A stretch of 64,000 nt of DNA from Formicarius rufipectus (Eukaryota > Chordata > Aves > Passeriformes > Formicariidae), in contig VXAU01004729.1 in assembly GCA_013399695.1 (NCBI GenBank), positions 262,371 to 326,370 of the forward strand, in the 5' to 3' direction. The translations under genes and the position numbers were made by a program. Positions 28,390 through 40,085 of this stretch are shown piece after piece; positions within the stretch are counted from its first letter, which is position 1; every line of letters starts with the position of its first letter. The notes beneath the pieces are model-generated. The model did not search any database, was not told where the DNA came from, and saw only the letters and a list, made by a program, of their open reading frames with translations.

Positions 28390-28946
28390 TGCTGTGGTTT
28401 AACCCCAGATGGCAACAGCACCATGCAGTCATTCATGCTCTGCTTTCTCAGTCGCCAGTGAGGAAAAGAATCAAAAAGAAAAGGTAAACCTTGTGGGTTG
28501 AGATAATTGAAACAAAATAAAATATATTACTACTATCTCTGATAATGAAAAGGAGACAGGAATAAAACCCAAGAGAAACAAGGAATGAACAATACAATTG
28601 CTCACCACCCACTGACAATATCCAGCCTGTCCCTGAGCAACAATGAGTCCCTCCCAGCCAACTCCCTGCAGTTTACATAACGGGCATGACATTCCTAGGT
28701 ATGGAATATCCCTTTGGCTAGTTCAGGTCACCTATCCTGGCCATACTTCCCCCACCAACTTCTTGTGCCACTGCTCACTGGCAGTGCATGAGGCACTGAG
28801 AAAGTCTCTGGTTTAGTGTAAGTGCTACTAAGCAACAGCTAAAAAATCAGTGGGTTACCAACTGGATTCTTACATTAAATCTAAAACACAGCACTGCCCC
28901 AGCTACTAAGAAGAAAATTAACTTTATCCCAACCACAGCCAGGGCA
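28390..28946 (-). mobile_element. Solo LTR of an ERVL-type avian endogenous retrovirus
   Basis: On the minus strand it starts TGCCCTGGCTGTGG, continues GGGATAAAGTTAATTTTC and ends GGGGTTAAACCACAGCA. I recognise this as a diverged copy of the abundant bird LTR that begins TGTCCTGGTTTC. Length is about 557 bp with TG...CA ends. No viral coding sequence lies next to it, so it is a solo LTR. The flanking five bases (AACTC and AAGTA) do not form a clean target duplication, which fits an old or rearranged insertion. Confidence 0.75.
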
Positions 28947-28949
28947 AAG

Positions 28950-29422
28950 TACTATGATAGTACCTTTGCCATGTGTCCCCCTCCGGAATCCATGTCTTCC
29001 CTTTCCCAGAATCCATTTGTACCACTTCCCCAAAACCATGTGCTTTTCCCAGAGATCCTTTGGGACCCCTCCTCATGGTACAGAGGGGTGTGACCCACCT
29101 TGCTACCTGAAACCTTTCCCTGCCTATATGTTAATCCCCTCATCTCTGTTGGCCCAAAGCCACACAATACCTTTTCCCCCATTGGAGAATCTGAACCCCC
29201 TCCAAGGGACTATAAAAAGTCCCTGCTTCCTGAATAAACTCTCTCTCTGCTCGCACCCTCTCCAAGCTGTGTGGTCTCTGTGTCCTTTGCCCAGGGCTCT
29301 GGCACCATGTGGCCGGGGGGGGGGAACCAGGGGAGAGCACCCCCTCCTCTCCTAGATACATGGACTGGAAAGTCTAACCTAGGAGCCTAATTCATATTGC
29401 TGCGACGATCCCACCACCCAAC
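28950..29422 (+). mobile_element. Second LTR-like element with promoter and poly(A) signal
   Basis: The segment carries the architecture of a retroviral LTR on the plus strand: an inverted CCAAT box (ATTGG, 29181-29185), a TATA box (TATAAAA, 29211-29217), AATAAA at 29233-29238, then a T/G-rich stretch (GTGTGGTCTCTGTGTCC) as expected past a poly(A) site. The body is C-rich, unlike the intron around it. Ends are uncertain and I found no target duplication. No gag, pol or env sequence follows. It abuts the ERVL-type LTR. A non-viral promoter is the alternative but is less likely. Confidence 0.6.
29211..29217 (+). promoter_or_regulatory. TATA box of the second LTR
   Basis: TATAAAA lies 26 bp downstream of an inverted CCAAT box and 16 bp upstream of AATAAA, a compact LTR layout. 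It is antisense to BNC2. Confidence 0.55.
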
Positions 29423-32400
29423 ACTCCAACGAAGCTCTACACATATATCCAAACTCAGATAGAATTTTGCTTGTAAGTGTGTTGGAAAGAACCACCATGC
29501 ATACAACCATAGCAATGATTGATTTTAAGACTCACTTTTACCAATTTCTGCATATAGAGTGGCCCATTTTTGTTTGACATATAAGAAAATCTGCCTTGAT
29601 ACTATCAGTCCCTGAAAATCGCTTGTGGTTTTACTGTTTGGTGTGAGTGATGCATAACTCACTGAGAAGTAAAGTTGCGTTTTCTCTGGTTTTCTATGTT
29701 CTGGAAGTCTTGCAGTAATGTAGTAAGCTCTTTCTTAGCCTCAGTTTCCCCAACAATGAAAGAACAACATATGATTTTTATGAGGAATGGGAAATGTTCA
29801 CAAAAAGCACTGATGAGGTGTGATATTTGCAATACACACAGCCACAGGAGACATCCAGACTCTCTTCAGTCAAGAGCTTCCCCAAATGCACAGTGTTATA
29901 ACACAAACTACTCCATGCTTCATCTAATGCAGACTACACCAAAAGCAGATCAAGGCATCTAACAGTCAAGTCAAATCAAATTATCAAATGGTCCTTTCCT
30001 CACTTTAAATCTAAATTGACTAAAGCCATAACCCTGACTGGAAAATCTAACCAACAAAAGTTGACTCTTTCTGGGCTTGTAAGTAAAACTTCCAGCTAAG
30101 TAAGTAATTTGTCTAACCAGGGGCCTTGTAAGGTATTGAGAAGTTGCCCAAGAACAAAAACACTGGAGTAAAAGTGCCAATATGTTGCACTCATAAATTG
30201 AATTTCATTACCTGCTTGATTTTCTGATTGAACTCAAATTGTGTCTCAATAACAGGATTCAGCTGTACTATATGCAGGGTATATGAATGGCAGCAGAACC
30301 AGGAGACTGATTTCCATCTTTACAATTCATTAGGGGACAATGCATTATTACTTGCAATATATACAACATGATCTTAATGAGGCCTTTTTCCTTTTATTCT
30401 TTACTGAAAAAACTTACTCCAAAAAACACAGGTATGTCATAAGTGGCAATGTGATGCAAAAAGGAGACAGTAAGATGCAGAAGTGACAAAGGTCACTAGA
30501 ATATAAAATGCTATAGTACATGAAGCAAGCTATTGGTTTAAACATATTAGAGGCACTGAAATGCAAAAGAAAGTGGGTGAATTATATTACAGTGTACAAA
30601 GTAATAATAACTGTGCCTGCATGTCTTAATACCCTCTTGTCCCAGCAGTCCTGACTTTCTAGGCAGCCCACTTCTCCACATTAACAGTAGTCATTTGGAG
30701 AGCAGCAAACGTGCCATTAGAAGCACTTCTACAAGTGTATATTCATCCACCAATTAGCTTAATGTGGCTGCTTTCTGCATATTTTCTATCCAGGCTTGCA
30801 CAAATCTTATTAATATTTCCCCCTAGCGCTTTGACAGATTACCTTGTCATTATGCATCCTGGAGCCTTTTAAACAATATGGGTAAACTACTGTTTGCGAG
30901 GTTAATGACAATTATCCCCTAATTACTGCATAAGTCACTCAGTCCACTTTATCTCATAGGCAGGGTTCTGCTCTGTGTATCTGCCATTGTGTCATTGTAA
31001 ATGAATCTTGTATAGCCATGTTTATCTGTCGTTGCCTTGTAAATTACACTGACAGAAGAATGAACAAATTACTGTGTGTCATCACCTAAATACAGCTTCT
31101 GATAAAAAAACATCCCACAAGCACAGCACTTGAATTTTAGCCTGATCACAATTAGCAAACACATATTGAATGTTTTGGGAGCTATATTTAGAAGTGGATG
31201 GGACACACAGTGGTAGGAGATGGTTCTGAAGTGGTGAGTCTAAGGGCAGTAAAACAGAAGAACTACAGAAAGCTACAGTAGTAGTGATATCTTTATTACA
31301 GTAGTAATTCCATTAACACTTCCTGAGAACTCTCCTGTTGATTTATGTGTTGATAGATGAGCCAGTGATATTTTCCAAACAATCTCATATTCAAGGCTGT
31401 GTTGAATTCCACAATATCTGTTGTTTCTGACCACAGCCACGTGAATGGTCAAAACACAGGTAATGCTACTTTAATGTGTTCACTTCAGAGCAATATCTAC
31501 ATCAGGAAAGGAATGCAGAATTGGCAAATACCAACTTCCTGGTATATTCCACGTTCTGAGACAACTTCAGTTAAAAGTAGTTTAGTAACAGGGCATCACT
31601 AAGACATATACATCCTTCTTTGAGAAACAAGGTTGACTTATTATTGTCCTTTATTCCTTCATCAAAGACATCTCAGTGTCTTCAACAAGAAGTGCGTGCA
31701 TAGTCAGTACTCAGAGAAAAAGTCTATTAAAACAACAGCTGCTATTTTAAATAATGCCTCTTCCTATATTGGTTTAGGGGAAGTAACTGCTTCATAGTTC
31801 TAGAAACCACAGTCATTTCAAACAATACAAAAAAGATGGTGCATTTCCACTCTGTCCTGGGAAGGTACCTTCTTGAGTCAGAGAATGCCTTTTTGTAATG
31901 GTTTTGTATGTTGTTGGCAAGCACCATAATTACAAAAAGTTAGTAACAAGTGTGCTTCTTATTGTGGCTTCTTAGGCTACAAATTTAACTTTCTTAAGCT
32001 CAGCTCATTGACAACACCTGAACTTCCTCTGACCACTGCCTTGAGCAGATCCTGATTCCTCCCATTCACTCTGCAACCCCATATTTAACTCAAAAAGATG
32101 GTATTTTCCTGCTTGCCAAGAAAATGAATGATTTGTGGAGTAAGATGCCTTTTTACTTAGATGAAAAGCTTGTCATGTAGGTTTCAGGAAAAAAAAAAAA
32201 AAAAGAGAAAGAATTGCTATGTCTATCCTTCATCCTGCAATGAGGTTACACAGTAATGCATTTTATCATCTTTGAGGACACACTTTAAACACATCTACAA
32301 TACATTCACAAATTATATATGCATTGATTAGATAAGGCTATGTAGTTGCATATTTTAAATGTATTTTATTTTGTTTTATATTTTATACATCTCCTGATCT

Positions 32401-34000
32401 AGTAAGCCTTCTCATTTTATACATGTCCTAAAATATGTTCAGCTTCTGACCAATGAGGTACAAAAAATCCAAAGGTATGTGGACAATGTGCAAATTAAAG
32501 TAGGTTATGAATCCTGAAGGGTAGCCATATAGGACTGTTTAAGCTCCGGTACAAGAAAAAAGAAAGGTCAGACTCTCCAAAACCTAGTGATTATTTACTG
32601 TAACTTGGGAGGTTACATCAACACTGAAAACCTTTTTATCGATGTAAAGTGTACATTTATTTTGTTAGATTATGACAGTGTCATATTGAAAAAGAATGGA
32701 TAGGTTGAGATATAGCAAAATTACTGATATTACTGAAAATAACAGTGGTTTGAATGGAACACAGATGAGGGTGGCACCTTTGACCATGCTCTCAGTATAA
32801 CTTTTAAGAAAAAGCTGTAGTGAAATGGTAAGAAAACATAACAGCCATCACTCCCAGGGATAACTGAAAAGACTGATTGATTTTGAGTAAGTACTACCTC
32901 ATGGGTTTTGGTCCTAGTAGGATTGATCTTTGTGTCTGTCCTGTGTTCAGTCAATGCAACTTCCAGCAGGGTATCCACTGCAGAAATAAATGGAAGTGCT
33001 GCAGTAACCCTCCACCCACCCCCAAGTATATTATTTTCTTTCTATGCTGAAGGAAAGAAACCCAATAATGAAGTAGATGGTAAAGTGAAACAAATGGTTT
33101 TAAAAGTTTGACACAGAATGCTGTTATTGTTATGTACAGTATTATTTAAAAAAAAAATGTTTCTAATGTATATATATTTCTTTTTGATTTCAAGGTTCTT
33201 TGGCCTTTCACCTTTTCTAACAGCTAAGAAACTGTCAAAACTGAAATTCAAAAAGATTACATCAACTGACTGCCCTTGATCAGCTAGTTAGATTATCCTG
33301 CCATAAAAGGAAAGTAATGATACATATTGACAGTATAGATTGAACAGAAGAATAAGCAAGAGAATGCTAGATGTTGGAGATTAATAAACACCATTCACTG
33401 ACCTAAACCTCCCAGGTAAACCCCCTTTTTGCAAACATAATGGGTGTTTGGCTTGAGTAAATTCTTCAAAATCAAGCCATGCTGGGGTCTGTGTCACTGC
33501 TCTCATTCTTCCATTCAAATGGCCTAGTATAGTATGATAGATACAGGCTTAGAAGTGACCTTGGTTCATACACAAAAAGTCTTAATTTCTTTAAGTCAGT
33601 TTCCAGATCCAGAGTTACAATTTGAAACACAGGTGCTAATGACCTACATGATGGAAATCTAAACTGAGCCACTGAACTATAGGGTTTAAAGAAGGATCTA
33701 AAACATCAAACAGAAATCTCATAAACTACAAACATCTATCACCTGAAAAGAAAACCAGTATTTTTGTATTTTTAATGCATTTTCATAGAGAAAGAGACAT
33801 CCCTCAGCATCCCCGAGGAAACTGAACCTTTAATCCTAGACTCACCAGTAATTTCTGTATTGTGGTCTTCTCATGTCTCAGATCCTTGCCTTTAAAATGG
33901 ACATAGACAACATTTCTCCTTCATAATTGTAATGCAAAACATGGCACAGAGAGGCTGAATCTGGAAAGCACTATTCTATAACTCTATATGTAATATAGAA
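29423..34000 (-). other. BNC2 upstream intron, part 2; no gene seen
   Basis: Non-repetitive intronic DNA holding a candidate conserved element (30620-31180), an A16-type run near 32190, and otherwise only short chance open frames. Confidence 0.6.
30620..31180. promoter_or_regulatory. Possible conserved noncoding element
   Basis: A long complex stretch without repeats contains TTATTAATATTTCCCCCTAG, GGTTAATGACAATTATCCCC and TAATTACTGCATAAG, dense in homeobox-type cores and balanced in composition. It is my strongest candidate for an intronic enhancer in the window, but conservation is not demonstrated. Confidence 0.33.
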
Positions 34001-35213
34001 TTTGGTCCTGCCTGACCAACCTGATCTCCTCTTATGACCAGGTGACCCATGTAGTGGATGAGGAAAAGGCTGTGAATGTAGACTTGGACTTCAGTAAAGC
34101 CTTTGATACTATCCCCCATGACATTCTCCGGGTAAAGGTGGCAGACCATAGCTTGAACCAGGGCACTCTTTGCTGACTTAAAAACTGGCTGAATGGCTGG
34201 ACCCAGAGAATGGCAGGAAATGGTGCTGCATCCAGTTGTCACATGGTCATTAGTGGTGTCTCCCAGGGATCAGTGTTGAGGCCAGTCCTGTTCAGTGTCT
34301 TTACTGACAATCTAGACAAGGGGATTGAGTGTACCCTCAGTAAACTACCAAGCAGGGGGGAGTGTTGAATTGCTGGAGGGAAGGAAGGCTCTACTGAGAG
34401 ATCTGGACAGACTGGATCCATGGGCCAAGACTGATGGATGAGGTTCAACAAGACACAGTGCCAGGCCCTACACTTCTGAAACAACAACCCTGGGCAGCAC
34501 TATGGGTTGGGGACAGAGTGACTGGAAAGTTGCCCAGTGGAAAAGGAACAGGACATACTGGCTGACAGCGGCTGAACATGGGCCAGTCATGTGCCCAGGT
34601 GGACAAGACGGCCAATGGCATCCTGGTCTGTATCAGGAACAGTGTGGCCAACATGACCAGAGAAGGGAAAACCTTCCTGTACTCAGCACTGGGGAGGGCA
34701 CACCTCAAATCCTCTGTTCAGTTTTGGGCTCCTTGCAACAGGAAAGATATTGAGGTGCTAGAGAATATCCAGAGGAGAACAGAGCTGATGAAGGCTCTGC
34801 AGCACAAGTCCTGTAAGCGGGGTGGAGGGAGCTGGGGATGTTTAGAGCGGAAAAAAGGAGGTACAGGAGTGAGCCCATCACTCTCTACAACCCTCTGAAT
34901 GGAGTTTGTAGCCAGGTGAGAGTTGATCTGTTTTTCCAGGAAACTAGTGATAGGGCAAGAGGACACAGGCTCAAGCTACTCCAGAAGAGAGTCAGGTTAG
35001 ACATCAGGAGCAATTTCTTCACTGTAATGGGTGTCAGGCATTGGAATGGGCTGCCCACAAAGGTGGTGGAAGATCCTTGGGTGTGTTCAAGAAATGACTG
35101 GATATGATGCTTTGTGCCATGGTTTAGTTGACATGGTGTTGATCAGTCAAAAGTCGGACTCTATGATCTTGGAGTTCTTTTCCAACCTAAATGACTTTGT
35201 CATTCTGTGATTC
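34001..35213 (+). mobile_element. CR1 LINE, 3' part, inactive
   Basis: A 5'-truncated CR1 retrotransposon. It opens with the typical CR1 reverse-transcriptase stretch; DFSKAFDTIPHDIL is readable around 34085-34125, and SVLRPVLFSVF near 34270. Stop codons interrupt the frame (for example in GTLC-stop-LKNWLNGW near 34171), and the FADD-type catalytic box expected after TLSK (about 34340) is deleted. The element ends with the CR1-type CATTCTGTGATTC. The real frame is broken, so it makes no enzyme. It is antisense to BNC2. Confidence 0.93.
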
Positions 35214-38200
35214 AATGTAACCTCAAATAAGCAGTTTATTGTGAACTTGACCCTCCTTTACAAACATTAAAACAACTCTATCCTGCAGTAAGGTTTTAAA
35301 TTAACTAAGCTACAGAAGAAATGAAAATAAATGAGACTTAGAAAGTGTCTATCTAGAGAATTCCAGGAACATTTCACACTTCTTTTCAGTGGAGGACAGC
35401 AGGACACAGCTAGAAGGATTCACTTCTACAATATTTGGATATGTAAGTTACTATCAGTCAATGAACACCTCTTCTAGTTCATCCTCTCAGAGAAGAACCT
35501 TTATTACACAACGTTGTGATTGTTTCATTCATGCTTATTATGTTCAAAGCTTCCCAAGTGAAATAATTCTCAAATAAAAATACCAATCCCTCTTCCCCAA
35601 ATGGACACCAATAAACTGTCATTAGATTACTTCTAGCACAGCAAACTCTGAAAGAAATACCAGTGCTCATACTTACAAGTTTCTTTTGATAACTTTACAA
35701 GCTGTCCTCTTACCCCAAGGGACAGAAAGACTCTGTCTAATACAGAAGAGACTTCCTTGAATAAAAATATTTGTTGCAAAGCAAATAAAATGAATTATTT
35801 TCATAAAAAGAGAGCAGTAAGAATAGCTTGGCAAAATGCAAGCAAAATGTTACTTTTAATGTCTTTGGCACATCTCCAGCTCTTAGAAACAGGCATCCAA
35901 AGTTGGTCCAAGTGTGGCTGATAAAGCAGGCTTAGAGCTGCCTTTCAATTTTCAGTTTTTAATAATAAAAAATCAATATATGGAGGATTACAAGCCTCTT
36001 GGTTTTGATTTTGTATATAAAAAACCAAAATATGACAAGGTTATGGTGGTGTATGCAATTCAGACCATGATGATGCAAATATTTTATACCCTGTTTATAT
36101 ACTGCACTCTATCATGAGATGGAAATAAAACATTAAAATAAAATTAATTACCTTTTTAACCTATATTTTTTCTCTGTATATCTACCTATCCTATGTGGAA
36201 ATGCAATTTTGAATATGCATTCTGAATCCCAGAAAATTAAAAGATTCCACTTCAGATCCTAAATTAATCATGAATGTCTATTGTAAAATAAAACAAGGAA
36301 TAGTCTTGATAGCAATGTGCATACAACTGTAAACACTCATATGGAGCTAAATACAGTGTGAGTTACACTATGGAGCAAAGGGAAAGTATCATGGTGTACA
36401 AAAGAACCAAGCAAATCTCTTAGCAACCACAGACTCCCTCAGCTGTTCCTCAGTGATGACAATATTTGAAATGAAACTGTTTATTTGTGAAGGATGTAAG
36501 ACTCTCCGTTTCCTTGTTCTCAGGCAGACCCACTGAGCTTGGCTCAAGCATTATAATAACACAGAAAATCTTGTACAGACAGGCCATATTCCTGCAATCT
36601 TCAAAAAGGCAAATGGAAACTGAAGACTACAAGCCAATACACAGGACAACAAGATCAGACTTCTACAGGGATCTGTGAAACTCACAGTAAATAGAGTTCT
36701 AACATGTAAGCTATGTAAAATATACCTGTCTGTTCGCAGTCCTCTTAGCAAAAAATGACTGCTGCCAAGTAATTAGAAATGCAATATCAGTATTGTTACA
36801 TGATTACTCCTGGAATTGTTTTCTATATTTATTTCTTAAGTGAACTGCAGAGTAATTAATGCAATTTGGTGGAGCTAAACAGGCAAAGTTACCTATAACA
36901 TGGTCATCTCAAACCACATGAGTTTGAAGGAGGAGAGCACACCTTCAAAAATCCATTAATCAAATAAAATTACTATACAGGATTCACCATAGGAACATCA
37001 CAGCAGTCTGAGCATGTTTAGACACTTACATTGTGGTACACGTATAGCAGCAAGGACATAGCAAACGCAGCAGCAGTAGGCCAGAACATGCAGTAATGCA
37101 GTGGCTTACATCTGCCCTTTTACTGATCTGAGGGAGTGAAAAGCATTGAATTTAAATTCAAAGAAGGTACTATAGGTACGACACAATTTATGAACAACTT
37201 TTGACACAAGATGTAGAAAAATCGAGTTAAAGCCAGACTTTGTTTTACACTAAGTGCAGTTTTATAAAGGAAAATAATATAGGCACACATATTTTCACAG
37301 CAACAGAACAGAAATAAATGGTAAAAAAACTATGTGTGAGCATTAGGAGACAGGATAAAGCAATAGTCTACTCCCTCTGCAATCATTTACCCACCTCCTT
37401 TTCCTATTTTTCAACCAGAGCGGTGAGATCTGTAACTACAGAACACCCACCTATAGTATAACCATCCATAAGTGAGCACAGACTGGGCTGATGCCAGAAC
37501 AGTAAAAGCACTATTCACTTAGTATTTTTAAGCACTTTGTATTGTATTCCCTCTAAGGAAGATTGATTTCCATAAAGCCCCATTTTCATCTCAAGGTACT
37601 GATGATGCCATAAACCACAAAAGTTTCTCCACTCAAAAGTCCTGCAATGGAATTACAGACTCACCACAAGAAGCCCATGTATTAGTCAGGGCTTAAGGAA
37701 TGTGTGCATGTGTGCATGTGCTGTACGTGTGGCAAGGCATAGTGTTAGGTCACCCACAGATTCAAAGAGCAATAAACCAAAACAGTATATAGCTTTAAAA
37801 TAGTTACACACATATATATGCACATACACATATTGCATGCATCTTGTCTGTGTTTTCTAAAGTATGCTGTCTATTATTTAAATTTTTTTAATCATCACTT
37901 TTGATCACTAGATCATTGCTACTATCCAGGTAAAAGCTGTTGATAGTCAAAGAACGTGAAGCAGAATACCCTGAAAGAATTGTAATAAAAATTTCTTCAA
38001 TTTTATTGTATCTGGATGTTCTGGTGTTTATTTGTGGGATATGCAGTACCTTTGATAGTGTTCTTCTGACACTTCATTTATCTGGTTATCATTCTGTGTT
38101 TGTATAACTTGAGTGCTGTTGTACTTGAACTGGAGTAAAAAAAATGTCCTCCTCTCCCATGCCATACAGGGCTTTGAAATTAGACAAATCTAACTGACAA

Positions 38201-39387
38201 AAGAATAATAAAGGGGGATGGGATATGTCATGTTCAAGACAAACTTCAGAAAAAAACACAAGAGAGTAAAAATGCACATCATGTATTTTGAAATTATTTA
38301 GTATTGGTATGATGTTACCATCAGGAGAGCCAATCTCATTTGGAGTACGAACATAGCACTTGTAACACTTGAAGAGGCATCATAGCTAAATAACTCTAGT
38401 AACTCCTTACACCACACTCAATCAATATATAAAAGTTGCTGGCTTAGTTTTCAAAACACACTTTTCAAATACAGTGATGAAGCCTCTGTGATGTGTGGTT
38501 CAGTATAAGTACATAAGTGTCCCCTGTACGCAGGTGTAACTGCTTGTCAGGAATGCAGATGCTGGTGACATCTGCCTCCCTGGGGACTGAGCACTCCACT
38601 GATTCAATAAGGCTACACAAGTGCAACAGGCCTTGATGTCAGTTACATGGTTTTACATACCTACCATGACAGTGGTTCTTAGCCTCCCTGGGAATTTATT
38701 CAGATATAAGTGTATTCAGCCCATAACAATGTCTTCTACCTGCCAGAGAGCTAGAAATATTCTCACCTTTTATGAATCTACAGTGCATGACTTCTGGTGT
38801 TTTACATGTTGGGAGGAAGTGGGAAGAAAATAGAGACAGAGAGAAGGGAGAAAAGGAAAGAAAAAGAGAAGGAGAAATGATAGGGAGAAAGAAAGATAGA
38901 AGCAAAAGAAAAACAGGGAGAATGACAGTGACAAAGAGAGAAACAGGAGAGGGAGATGAAAGTTTTCTAGAGCGTCTGTTTCATTTGCATTTTATTTCTC
39001 TATGAATAAATTTATCTACATACCTACAATATTTTCCCAAAACCTGTTTCAAAATTGCTGAAAGTATAGAATACTGACTGTCAAAACCACAGTGCTTAAC
39101 CCATTCAGTTTCTTTTCTCATCTGTTTGAAAGAGATCATATTAAAAATTCAAAATTCCAGTCTTGCACATTACACAAGCATCCACTGCAGATACTTGTTG
39201 GTGTAAAACTGTTCATGTGCTTGTGCAACTGTGACCCAGTTCAGTTAATTTTGTGCCACTGACATAAAATACAGACAAGAGTTAGGAAAGACATGAGTTC
39301 TGGAATCAGATTAGATTTATGTACGCTTTGCATACTGAGGCTAGGCATCACTAGGAAAAAATACTAACAACATTAGTGACCTTCAAT
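35214..39387 (-). other. BNC2 upstream intron, part 3; no gene seen
   Basis: AT-rich intronic sequence with chance open frames only. A purine-rich GA tract (38821-38955) and short (CATG)/(AT)-type runs near 37700-37840 are the only structure seen. Confidence 0.6.
38821..38955 (+). repeat. GA-rich low-complexity tract
   Basis: Imperfect GAGAAAG/GGAGAAA units cover about 135 bp with almost no pyrimidines. The plus-strand open frame across it is rich in R, K and E because of the repeat. Confidence 0.85.
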
Positions 39388-39392
39388 GCCCT
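39388..39392 (+). repeat. Target site duplication, left copy (GCCCT)
   Basis: GCCCT immediately precedes the TG start of the solo LTR and is repeated exactly at 40081-40085. Confidence 0.85.
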
Positions 39393-40080
39393 TGTCCTGG
39401 TTTTAGTAGCGGGGTCAGTTTGTCACTGTGTGGGGGTGTATTCTAAACCCTCTCTCTCATTTTTTCTCATGAACTGCTCACAATGGCCCATTTTCAGCAG
39501 TTGCCCAGGGCACACCCAACCCCTCAGGCTACAAGCTGGGTGTTCAGGAACTTCTGTGAGATAAGGAAGTTTTCCTGCCTTCACACCTACCTGAGGGGTC
39601 ATGTCTGCTAATGGGCCATCAGGGGTGCCAAAAATATGCCATTGTTCACCTCACAGAGTAAATCACCCATTGTGAAACTCTCCACCCTGAGAGCGGGACT
39701 GGGCATTCCGTATATGAGCCCAATCAGAGATAAGCGTGGGGTTTTGGGACTGGGGGCGCTCTTCAAATCCAGAGAAGGAGCAGAGCCTTGACTGGACTGA
39801 GACTGCCACCCGAGTGTAACCATCATTTTCACCAGCAGGTTTCCTCCTTTCATCTTACTTTGAACTCAGGGGAGCCATGTGGTGCTCAGCACAGGGGTTG
39901 GTGAGCCCCATTGTGCTCATGCCCCGCTGTGCTGGGGGGCACATCTGTTTTTGCAGCACAGACGAAGTTTCCTTCTGTATCAGTGTATTTTGTGATCTTT
40001 TATTAAATTGATATTCTGACTTGCAATCCCATTCTGAGTTGGATTCATTTCTCCTGCTGGTTTAGCTCTAAAGTAGTACA
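39393..40080 (+). mobile_element. Solo LTR, ERVL-type, with perfect target duplication
   Basis: The element runs TGTCCTGGTTTTAG ... AAGTAGTACA, 688 bp, with TG/CA termini and exact 5-bp flanking repeats. A TATA-like TATATGA is at 39711-39717 and an ATTAAA poly(A) signal at 40002-40007, giving plus-strand orientation. Five-base duplications are usual for ERVL-class (class III) elements. There is no internal viral sequence, so the provirus was lost by LTR-LTR recombination. The start matches the common bird LTR family, but the interior differs from the LTR at 28390, so it is another subfamily. Confidence 0.87.
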
Positions 40081-40085
40081 GCCCT
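40081..40085 (+). repeat. Target site duplication, right copy (GCCCT)
   Basis: An exact copy of 39388-39392 directly follows the terminal CA of the solo LTR. Confidence 0.85.

Noticed and set aside
28954..29355. 133-codon proline-rich open frame, plus strand
   Set aside because: It lies entirely within the LTR-like segment and spans its TATA and poly(A) signals.
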